From assembly GCA_008828725.1 (NCBI GenBank), contig MEHQ01001944.1, positions 1 through 64,000 on the forward strand: a DNA stretch of 64,000 nucleotides, written 5' to 3'. Positions 1-12,000 of this stretch are shown piece by piece. Each line of letters opens with the position of its first letter. The stretch's first letter is position 1. The translations under genes and the position numbers were made by a program. The notes beneath the pieces were generated by a model. That model searched no databases. It saw only the letters and a program-made list of their open reading frames with translations, and was not told the origin of the DNA. Origin of the DNA: Saccharina japonica. Taxonomy: Eukaryota > Sar > Phaeophyceae > Laminariales > Laminariaceae.

Positions 1-24
1 AAAAAGCCGAAAGACATTGAAGAG
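1..24 (+). CDS. DNAH1: DHC exon 1 (partial): tail
   Basis: It reads KKPKDIEE and is cut by the window start, so its 5' border is unseen. The chosen donor is GAG|GTTGGT at 25. KPKDIEE joined in phase 0 to [11 protein letters not shown] of the next exon gives the usual KPxxIEEL-type tail motif with correct spacing. The frame stays open to about 72, where TAC|GTACGC is an alternative donor. Confidence 0.6.
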
Positions 25-3000
25 GTTGGTCTGGTTCTCCATCAAGGCATTTCTCAGGGATCGTCGCCTTACGTACGCGAAGTAGCAATCAAAATAGCAT
101 GCTATGATACGTAGCTATATATTAATAAGATGGCGACCAATTCTGTAAAAGGTTTTAGTTAGGGTTTTGCGGGCGATGTAGAGCACCGCGAACGACAGGA
201 TATGTATTCATTAGGATTAAGTGTACCGCCATCACCTACAGTACCTATCGATGCCCTTGTTATACTATTAATAGTAGGTAGAACGAAGATCCGTGCCGAC
301 GACGATCGCGCATGTAGTTGTGTGCCCTCGGAGCCTGTACGTTGTACGGAGATGTACGAGCGATTTTCGAAATATTTCACCCATCTGCCAAAATCCCATT
401 TTGTTTTGCGGTCGAACATTGTCGTATCATACCTGAATGACGAGCAACCCAGATCGTAAACAATGTTTAGCACGAACAACAACAGTAGTCAATCAGTACG
501 GTTGCTGCAGTAGCACCTAGTACAGCTAGCAAAAGTACAGCAGGACTGTACGAGCATCTCACGTACATACGTAGTAGGAGCACAACCCTACGACAACAGC
601 TTTACGCACAGAAAATAGCACTTATAGTATGACGCACAGCAGACACAGAGTCGGGGGGGGGCGCATTTAATTTGAGGTGGACGTACGAAACAAAGCTCGG
701 CAGCTCACCGCAACCTGCTTTTCGGGTTGAACTCTACCACACCCCATTTCGTCACCTAAACGAAACACCATGAAACTAATGATCTCCTTCCGTTTTATAA
801 CCCTGCATTTTTAGACCTAGCCGACCGCATTAATTTCTTGCTCGTGGTTTCTTCTGCAGGTCGCCCAGCTGGAGGAGTACATGAAGACGCTGGACACGCA
901 CATCACGCCCCTTTCTGAAGCTCTAGACACCATGATGGACTGCAATGAGGTGAGCGCTTTATAAAAAATACACGTATGATGGTCTGCAAATAGGCAAAGC
1001 GTTATATTTTTAGACATGAAGATGGATGAGGTAAGCACCACGAGACGGACTGGAACCAGGTAATCCCTCAATTAGTACTGCAAGCAGGTATCTGTCATCG
1101 GCAGCTGTAACCGCGGGAGAAACGGCCGACCGATGAGCCCTCGGGATATTCGTGGGGCAAACATGGGATCCGTACCATACACACACCGGGCGACTGGAGA
1201 CGTTTGTGCGAGCAAATTCCACCTTGTAGGGGCGGCGCCTTATTGTTCTGAGTCCCTCACATGAGGAGCCTAATATCTCTCTCTCAACCGAAAAAATGAG
1301 CTTGGAAGGGATTTTGTTCGCGGAGCCCGACCGGAAACTTTCCCTGCGCTGCGTACGTAGTCCTAAAAGCAAACAGAGCAAATAAGCTATCATACTCTGT
1401 GACCGGTGGTTTCTCACTTGAGAAGCTCAACCGGTCCCAGTGACAGTCCCTGTGACAAAATATTGCCTTAGAAGGCAAAAGCTAACTGCAACCCCTTTGC
1501 GGTATACCGTGGGATGAGTCGTTGTGGAATATGGCATGGTTTGCAGCGCGTAGAGGGGGGGGGGGGGTAAGGTGGAGGCGGAACAGAAACATCCCTTCCA
1601 ATAACTATATACCAGTACCCCCCGAAAATATTAGTGGACAATATCCGTTTAGGCGCCCGTTCATTACAGCCACTTACTTGCCTTAATAGCTGTCGTGAAG
1701 CGGCCGCTTCCACTTGCAAACAGCGGCGGGTTTTTGTGAACTTTGTTTGTCCCCCGCCGTTTTCGCTCGTACGTGAACCCTTATCAAGATAAGTGGTACC
1801 TGGTACTGGGAAATTTCGGCTACCTCGTACCAAGGGGAGCACGCACTCGTAAAAGGGGGTGAATTGTTCAAATCATTATTTTTTGTTTTTAGGAGACGGT
1901 ATTGTTTTTTCAACTCCCAGTGAAATAGATACCACGGGGGGGTGGGTGAATACATTTTGTGTTTCGAGGCGACGATGTGTACGTCATGAAACGCCACTTG
2001 TAAAACCAACTGGGGGTTTGTGCACTCTGCCCCCCCGCTGTTACTGCTCGCACGAATGAAAGTACCCTTGCCAGCTTCTGGAGGAATTCCACTGTCCCAT
2101 ACAGATGGGGCACTCGTAAAGGGGTCAATTCAATACTTAATGTATACCAGGAACCTGTAATATTTTTTTGTTTCAGGACACGAATTTTACTAATTCATCC
2201 AAATTCAATTGTTTCTATAATGAGTTTCCACTTCCGAGGCGCTGCGAGTACACACGATATGCCGTGAAAACGACACTTGCAAAACAATCGGCGGTTTTTG
2301 TGCACTTTATCCCACACTATTGCTCACACGCTTTGTCCCCCCCCCACATGGTTGGTGAAAACCCAACGTGCTCCGTCCCGGCATTGTAGGGATGCGAGGG
2401 TCTATGGTCATACGACTATGGCCGTGCACGACACGAGTACACCCCCACCTGGTCGGTAAAAACCCGACATGCTCCGTCCCGGCATTGTAGGGATGCGAGG
2501 GTATATGGTCATTCGACTACGGCCGTGCACGACATGAGTAACCCCCCCCCCCTAACGCCCCCCCCCCATTTGCTCCGTCTCGCAAAAGGGTATATGCGTG
2601 CCTGTCATGGCAAATGAACTAAGCGCAAGCAACAAATGAGTTTACGCCCCCCCCCCCCCCCCCCACCGCTGTTTCTCGCAACGGATTTTTATTACCAGCT
2701 TCTGGAAGAGTTTCACTACCCCGTACCGATGGAGCACTCGAACGACAAGTGGGTCGCCTTCGCGTGGCCGCAGCGAATAGCCCAGCAGTGCAGGGACACG
2801 GAAGGTCTCCTGAAGCAGAGCAGAGGCTTGTTCCAAGAAGAGGTGGGTGCGGCGATGCACAAGGAAGTGTCGGACAATTTCGAAAGCGTTTCGACACACG
2901 TGCTTCGATACGGGTACGTAGCACTTTTTTGGGGGCTAACTCTTTAAAGGGCTGTTCACGGGTAGGGTCAAACCTCGCGGGTTAGGTCGGATGGGATCGA

Positions 3001-6000
3001 GGAAGGCTGGTTCGACCCGATCCGTCAGAGTTTGAATCCCTCCCGACCTGACCCGACCCGACCCGACCCGGCCCGACCCGTGAGGTTTAGAAAAATCCCT
3101 GCCCTAGTCCGCCGGTCGGACCATGAACCCTGAAGAGCCCTGAATATCTGTGACTGACTGTTACTGACTATTACTAAAAACAGTACTCAATATATTACGT
3201 AGACTTTCCTTGTACGGGGGATATTATTAGAGAGGCAAACGAATGTATTGTACAACCCATGTAATTTTTTTAACCAGAGACACGCACACAGCGTACACAC
3301 ACGCTAACCAACCAGCTAACAAACCAATCGACGAACCAATCAACCAACCAACGGGTCTCTATTCGACCAACCAACCAACGAATCTCTATTCGACCAACCA
3401 ATCAATGAACCAACCATCTAACCAAACAATCGATCAACCAACCAACGGGTCTCTATTCGACCAACAAACCAATGAACCAACCATCTAACCAATCAATCGA
3501 TCAACCGACCAACGGATCTCTATTCGGCCAACCAACCAACGGACCCCTGTATTCGAATTAAATTTTGCAGATGGAGTCCGATCAGGAGCGGTTCACGCAC
3601 ACGATGGACCTGTTGGAGCTGGAAGTGGCCGGGCTGGAGCAGCACGAAGACGTGGGGATGGTGAACCGGGTCTCTAAGCTGGTTGGCGAGATGGCGGGGA
3701 GACTGACGGACGCCGAGAACAAGTGTAAGTCTAATTGTTTTTAGTGTATTTGTGCCTACGGTTTATGAGCCGAGAGCAAGTGTAAGTTTTTGGTTTGTTT
3801 TTTCGGTGTGCCTGTGGTTTACAAGCTGAGAGCAGGTGTAAGTATTTTGTTGTTTATATGGTGCCTGTGGTTTCCGAGCCAAGAGCAGCTAAAAACTAAT
3901 GTGTTTCTATGTTTGTATACGTAGTGTGCCTGTGGTGGGCAGCTAACTCTCTGCGACAAGGTGCCGTATTGCACACCGTCGAATCAAGGGGTAAGCCCTG
4001 GGTGAGAGGCTCCGGCTACTCGCAGCAGAGAGGCCTCATCGATCCCAAACCATATACCATATACTCGTACCTGGTGCAAGTTACAGCTACGACGGGATGT
4101 TACATCAGTAAAAACGCCCCCCCTCACCGTAGCGTTGTTCTTTGTTATATACCCCCTATATAGCCCCTCCATCTGTCCACCCTGCGCAGCTCGTCTGTGT
4201 TGCATGCTTGAACCCGATTTTCCTCCTATGTACCCCCTCCACCCATCTACCCTGTGCAGCTCGTCTTTGGTGCATTTTTTTAACCGATTCCCCCCCTACA
4301 TGCCCCCTACATCCATCCACCCTGCGCAAGCTCGTTTTTTTTGCTTGCTGTCACCCGACTTTCCTCCTATATACACCCCCTCCATCCATCCACTCTGCGC
4401 AAGCTCGTCTTTGTTGCATGTTTTAAACCGGTTTCCCCCTCTGTATACCCGCTCCATCCACCCACCCATCCCGCGCAGCTCGTTTGTTCCAGTCAAGGGA
4501 AGGCATTTTTGGGCGCACGCCGACGGAGTACGACCAGATTCTCCGGGTGCGAAAAGCCTTCGAGCCGTATGTAAACCTTTGGAGCACGGCGGAAGAGTGG
4601 ACGGAAAGCTACGACGCGTGGACGAAGGGGTCTTTCCTCGCGATTGACGCGGAGGTCCTGGAGGCGGACGTCGAAAGGTGCGCGAGGGAAGGGGAAGAAC
4701 ACTTTTGGTTTCAACCAAAGGAGCGACGTGACGAGCAATTTGTTTTATCTACGCAGCAAACGAAATGGAGAAGATTATTAGAGATCCGGAACCGTTCCAA
4801 GAACCGTTCCAAGAATAATCTGTTGTTTGTTGTTCGAGAGATAATTAGGCGTTTGTTTCATATTCGTGGCTAAAAGAACAGCAACGAGGCACTGTTTGGT
4901 TGATCGTGTGAGTTGGAATACCAAGTGGGTACAACACGGAACAAGCAGTGCTGGCAGACTGGTAGGACACGCGAACATACAGGGCTGCTGATTTTGTAGC
5001 TGGCCAGCGGTCGCTGGGCTGGGTATTTCGTGACTTCTCATGGAATTACAGTTCCAAGCTGGGAAAGGAATGCGTGAGACGGGATTAACGTAGTTCATAC
5101 TCATTTCAAGACAAGGAAGCGACGCGTCGAGCAATTTGGTTCTTCTACGACACAGCACACGATTTTTTTAAAGTATATACGAAGTACGCAACTCATGCGA
5201 ATTTCTCAAGACAAGGGAGCGACGCGTCGGGCATTTTATTTCCCATAGAGCAAACCATTTTGTTTTTTTACATGTACGTCATTCACTAGAATTTCAAGAC
5301 GTTATTCAATTTCCACATGCGAGGGAAAAATGCTAAAATAAAAAATTAAGTGCCACATCCCAAGCATTCCGATATTTTACGAAGGGATCGTTCCTCGGGA
5401 ATGGCGCGGGGTGTCTAGAGGGAGGCGGACGCTGAAAGGTGCGGGAGGGAAAACACACGCCTTTGTTTGACGAAAAAAACAAACGAGAAAGGGGTGACAC
5501 TGCGAGCGTTATGCAAGGTCCAAAACATCTTTGACCGTGGTGTTTGTTGTGGACGCGCGCTATTTTGTTTTTGCTTTTTTCATGTCAAGCCATTCATGAT
5601 TCTTGAGACCATGCAAGGATTCGGGTGATATAAAAAAAAGAGTAGTTTTCGTCCCCGTTCGTTTCCCCCCCAAAGCAAAATGATATTTCACGAAAGGTTC
5701 TTTTCCTCGTGATTGACGCGGAGACAGACTCTAGAAGCTGATGTAGAAAGGTATCGCAGGGAGCAACGTTTGTTTCGGTGGGATGGGGGGTACTCATGTC
5801 GTGCACGGCCGTAGACATATGACCATAGCCCCTCGCATCCCTACAATGCGGGGCGGAAACCCGCCGAGTTTTCACCAACCAAGCAGGCATTGCTTGCTTG
5901 CACCAAGCGTGAAGCGCCCGGGAGGTGTTAGGCGAGTCGCCGGAAGGGCGAGCTGCATCCTGCTCAAGAACCGCGTGTGCGGTGGTCTTTTCTTGCATAT

Positions 6001-9000
6001 TGATGACAGCGTCGAATTTATTGATTTGATTTATGATGTGGCCACATTCAGAGACAGCGATGGGTAGTTGTATACCTAGACTAGCTGCGGCGTGGATGCC
6101 TCGCCATATAGACACCCCCCTCCCTCCCTCCCTCCCTCCCTCCCTCCTTCCCTCCCTTCCTCCTTCTCCTTCCTCCCCTCCTTCCCCTCCCTCTCTCCTC
6201 CGTCCCTCCCTCCCTCCACTCCCCTCCCCGTCCCGCCCTCCCCATCCCCGGTTCACGTATCACAAAGACTTGGGACGGCCATCTCGAAAGCTTCCAGGGT
6301 GTTTGACAAGGGCGGGAAGGTCGCACAGAGCAATATTTGCAACACCATCAAGGACAAGGTCACGGCCTTCAAGCCGAAGGTTCCCGCCATCGTGGCTCTA
6401 CGAAACCCCGGCATGAAACCGAGGCACTGGGAGCAGCTGAGCGAGAAGGTGATACAAGTCATACCATCATACGTAAGCATATCGCTCTGTCCGGAATTTG
6501 TCAGGAAAAAAAATTGACGTTCATATCGGAGTCCCAACGGAGACTAAAGTTTCGGTAAAGGTGCACCATGTTTCTGCCTTCTGAGGGTGATCGCTTGAGG
6601 GCCTCTATACCTGCAGTAGTCTAAAACTGATTTGGGAGGAAAACAAAAGTGCTACTGTATATACCCGATGAAGAAGCTCATGCCCTAGGTATACAACGAA
6701 AACTATTGTACCACGAAAATGGAATTGCGACGATTTTTTTTGTTTCGGAGCCCCGTCATTGCGAAAAAAAAAACAAAAAAGCAGCCAAAAGGTACGCAAA
6801 TGTAAAGAAAATGTAAAGGAAACGATCGGTTGTTACTATTGATACTAAACAATCCTTATATTGACGGACATAAAAAAACGATACCATACTCCTAAAAAAG
6901 GTAAAAACTATTACGGTGGACCATAGTAAATAAAACCTACGCTATACATAAAAACCTATATGTTTACCTCTTTTTACTAGCAATTTTTGGTCCTATTTAA
7001 TATGGTCCTCCGTAATAAGAAGAAAATATAAGCAGTGGGGGGGAGCTTATTACTGGACGAAAACTACGAAATGCGATTTTCTTCTTCTTATTTTCTTGCT
7101 TGGTTTTTGTATGCCCCTCCCCCTGTCTGGGTAGATAGTGTTTTTTTTTTCGTGAGGGCGTTACCTACTGAGCTATAGGGGTAAAATATCGATCGATTCC
7201 CCGGCCCAGGGTAAATCCTTATAACACTCTCATTCTTTGTTTTGCAATCGGATGCTATAAACTTGTTACAAAATACGGCTACCGATTGAGTGGTTGATGC
7301 TCAACTTTGCGGGCTGCGGATGGAAATCATTGAAAAGAAAACTGGCATGCCAAGGGGCGACGTTTCGAGATACGAGGTGGTTTTGTCGAAAACATTACCA
7401 CCACATATTTGAAAAAATGCCACTCGTCTGTTTTTTTTCACACCAAAGTCTGAAGAGGCCTTCCGTGGAAGAGTCGCAGGCAGCTATTTTCAGTTCTTTG
7501 TACTCACTGTAGAACCTCGTGGGTTGCGCATGATTTGATGCTTCGAAGTGTCCTGAAAGAGCATCGCTTATTATTGAACCAGCTCTGGTATATACGTAGA
7601 CGCAGACGTACGCTGCCGGCTCTTGTACAAGGCGTTTGTAAAACAAAACGCCACGTAGAGCCGTCGTCGTGCAAGGAAGGTCAACGAGAAACATAGGCGT
7701 GCATGCTGTTCTAAATCCTTCTAGGTTTTAGTTTCTGTTTCGGCTCTGAAATACCTCTATCTTTTCTTGACCGCGGTTTTTTTACCGTGAATTTTAACGT
7801 TGATTTTTTTACCGTAATCTTTTACCGTGGTTATCTGTCGCCGCTTTTTTGTCCGCTTTTCGCACCTGGCGCGTGAACATTCAATGCATCTGAGATAACA
7901 ATTTTCCCGAAAATCAGCCCGTCGTATTTAGGAGAGCCTAACCTTGTGTCCCTAAACCGCGACATGAACGGCACGACGATGCAGCTCGGCTACACGTTGA
8001 ATCCGGACGAAAACTACACCCTGGAAGACCTTCTCGAGCTCGACCTGGAGCCTTTCCAGAGCCAAATCGACAAGGTACGAATGGACGGCTAGGAAACGAC
8101 CAGACGCAAGTTGATGTGAAGCCGAGAAAACGAGCATCGGAGATAGGTTAGACTGGGCTTACCGTTGACGGGGCGGGGGGGGAGTGGGGGTGTATTTCAT
8201 TTTCATGCATGGCCGTAGTCGTGTGACCATAGACCCTCGCATCCTTACGATACCGGGACGGAGCATGTCGGGTTTTCACCAACCAGGCAGACATTGCTAG
8301 CACCAAAAGCGGCAAGGGCAGTGGGGTGTTGGGCGAGTCGCATGAAGGGTGGGGTGCATCCTCTACTAAGAACCGCTTGTGAGGCCGACTTGCACATGGA
8401 TGACAGCTCCGGGGGACGGGGGGCGTACCATTTGTTGCTGTGACCTCAACTCTTACACCTAGGTACTGAAAAAAAACGTCCCCCTCTAATTCCAAGTAGT
8501 ATGTCCCAAAACAAATGGTTGAAATTGTTGAAGGGGGGCCGAGTCATTTTGACCATTGACCACACATCCTTTTCGAGACGGAGCACCTGTTCCTACACCT
8601 AATAGAGACACCTCCAACATTTGGGGGGCGGGGGGGAGGGGGGGGGGGGTTACTCATGTCGTGCCCGGCCGTAGTCGTATGACCATTGACCACGCAGTCC
8701 AATCGAGACAGCGGAATATCGGAATCACATGTGGCCGGGCCCCCCCCCCCCCCCCCCCCCTTACCCACCGCCTCCCAGGGGGGGGGGGGGGGGGGGGTTA
8801 CTCATGTCGTGCCCGGCCGTAGTCGTATGACCATTGACCACGCAGTCCAATCGAGACAGTGGAATATCGGAATCACATGTGGCCGGGACCCCCCCCCCCC
8901 CCCCTGCACACTGTGGGTGTTTGTAGGGGTTGTAGGGGGGAAATAGGGGTATTTAGAGGCAGGGAGGCAGGGAGGGAGGCAGGGGGGGAGGGAGAGCGGG

Positions 9001-12000
9001 AGACAGGATGTGAGAGAGGACAGGTAAAAGAGAGGGAGGGCTTAATGGGAACACATATAGGAACAGACTCCGAGAGAAAAAAAAAACAGAAAGGCAACTA
9101 TTATTAGAGAGATATATTACAGACGTAAACTCGTCAGAGAGCCTTCTTGTAGCATACAGTAATACAGTATCTAGAAGACATTGAACAATGTACGTAGCAC
9201 ACCATGAGGTGTATACACCGAATTGAGAGGTTGTGGATACCTTGTTGGGTTTGCTGCATTGTTCGATGTTTCCACAGGGAGTTTTTTAACGTCCACATTG
9301 TGCAAGAGGAGGGGGGGAGGGGGGGGGGGCGTGAAGTGTACGCTGATGGAAGGTACTACAACAACCAAAACTAAACGTCCGGTGGTGCTGATCTCGGGCT
9401 TCATCCAGCTCAAAAGTAAGGTAATGCCCTATTTATATACAACAATGAAAAAACACGCCAGCAGTGAGATCGATGACTACGTCGAAACTCACGTTATGCA
9501 ATCTGTGTGTGATAGTTCGATTTCTTATTTGAGAGTGCCATTCATACCTTTCTTACCGTCTCAGTTTAATTTCATTTTTTGTTTTTCATCGCCTTGCCGG
9601 TTTTCCCCTGCCGCAGGTATCGGAATCAGCGGCGAAGGAGTACCAGATAGAGGAGGCGTTAACGAAGATGGAAGCGGAGTGGACGGACAGCCGCCTGGAG
9701 ATAGTGGGGTATCGCGAGACGGGCACGGGGATCCTCAAGGGCGTCGACGAGATCAACACCGTCTTGGACGAACAGGTGAAAAACTACCAGGGCTCTTCAC
9801 CGGTCATGATTCCAACCCACGTCTCGGGGTTAGGGTGTTCTCGAAATCTCACGGGTCCGGTTGGGTCGGGTCGGATCAGGTCATAAGTTTTTCAAACTCT
9901 CACGGATAGAATCACCCGACCCGACCCGACCCGACCCGACCCGACCCGCGAGGTTTGATCCGATCCATGAACAGCCCTGGTAAAAATGTACCGGGGTGGG
10001 TATCCAGGGGTATCCGAAAAAACAAACACCGAAACCACGCCCCTAGTTCCAAGACCTGCTGCACTCCGCTATGTAGATAGGGAAGGTTATGCTAAAACCA
10101 ATGCCAAACAGTTTTAGCCAAAAATAATAATGTGCTTCCTGAACTTGTACGCATAGAACCCCCCCCCCACCCCCCCACCCCCCATATAAATATATGATAT
10201 ATTTATAGGTTGGGTTGGCGTCGGTTGGCAACGACGCTGTAAAACACGCCACTCGCTGCGTGAGCTAGACAACCAGGGTGCCGTTTTTTTTTGTTATTTT
10301 TTTTGGCGGTCACCAAAGCTGGCGGTCGAGTAGATCATTTGTGCGGGGTGGAGAACCTTTGTTCCGCACAAGGGGAATGGTCGTATCACGTAGTGTTAAT
10401 ATGGTAAGGCGTCCGCGAGGCAGTTACATAGTAAAACCCATTGCTGTCTCCGGAAGTGGCCACACCAGAAATTAAATTAACTCATTGAAGCTGTCGTCCA
10501 TATGCAAGTCCGCCTCAGAGGCGGTTCTTAGCAGGACGCAGCTCACCCTCCATGCGACTCGCCCAATACCTCACGGCGTTTCGCGCTTGGTGCAAGCAAT
10601 GTCTGCCTGGTTGGTGAAAACCCAACGCGCTCCGTCCCGGCATTGTAGGGATGCGAGGGTCTATGGTCATATGACTACGGCCGTGCACAACATGAGTACA
10701 CCCCCGCCCTCCCCCCCCCCCCCCCCCCCCCACCCCCCCCTCTGGCCCTCTGGTTTGTTTTCGATTCTGACCTTTTTTAGGATTGTGATGCCGTTTTCTC
10801 TAAACTTGTCATGGCTGGCAATATCCAATCACCGAGAACCAATCGAGGACACGCGATAAAGCGAGGAAGCGACGCCACGCGTCTAGAAGGCTCATAGACG
10901 CGTCGCTCGGTGCTTGCGCTTTCCCCGTTGTCCGAGGGGTGTGTGCCATCTTATCACCCAGGGTGATACGGCACAGCGTCCTATATGCATTCGTGAACCC
11001 TTTTCCTGTTGTTGCACGTTGGGTCGTAGGTTTGTGCGTATGCACATGTATAGTTCGGGGGTCGCTGAGGCTTTCTTGCTTCGACCAGTTGGAGACTGAC
11101 TCTCATTCCCAAGGGTTACTTACTCCAGCGTTGACTTATCCGGGGAAAAATCAACGCGGCAAACAAGGAATGAGGCTTTCTCGAAAAGGGACCCCCCCCA
11201 TGTTGGCGCCCTCTTTTCGTACTTTCAGGTTATTACTGCAAACGTTACCTACCCCCCCCCGCCCGCACTAATTCCAAGCACTAGTTCCTAGTGTTTTCCC
11301 CCAAAAACATGGGAATCCAGTTCTAAGAGGGGCTTGTTAATACCATGAATGCTGCCCGCACTGTACAACGGAGGGGCCGATCGGGAGGTTTCGTGCAAAA
11401 GGCCACTGTTGTCCTTACGTACGCTTTGGCGTGTGTTCGATGGTTGCGAAACATACACTCAACATCGTTTGTAGCTGAATTAATTAGGTGTGCCCATCAG
11501 CTGGTATTCGACCGGCCTTAACTTCCCCGATAATTGTTTTGGTCATAATTGCCGAGGGTTAGGTTTTGCTGCAGTTACATTTGGTCGTCGCTTAAGTCGT
11601 ACCATGTAGTTGAGGTTTTATGAGGCCTCTTTGCTGTGACCAACCAGAGACGCTCATCCAGGGCTACCTGCTCGCGTCGATTCGATGACAATCAACGCGG
11701 CATCTCTCCGCGGAGGGCGTAGTTGCTCGGGTAAGATAAACACTGCTTTGGTAACAGCCGCCGCAAGGCTGAAAACGAACGACACCAGAAAAAAACACAG
11801 ATTGTGGAGCCGTGGCAAGAAATTCATAATTTGATCCGTTTTCCTTTTTGTTTTTTAAAGCAAGCTCTCCTGTTTTCATCTCTGTCCGTTTTTCGTTTTT
11901 GAAGCAAGCGCTCTGTTTTGATTTCTGTCCGTTTTTCGTATTTAAGCAAGCGCTCTATATTCATCTCCTGGCCGTTTTTCTTTTTAAACAAGCGCTCCAC

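Noticed and set aside
5594-6256. 220-codon minus-strand open frame rich in Gly/Glu/Arg
   Set aside because: Composed of family A repeat and the CCCT microsatellite.
7150-7215. Possible tRNA gene on the minus strand
   Set aside because: Only an A-box-like stretch; no T-arm, anticodon arm or acceptor pairing could be drawn.
9223-9909. 228-codon + strand open frame overlapping exon 8
   Set aside because: Reads exon 8 in the wrong frame; the correct frame gives the conserved linker motif.
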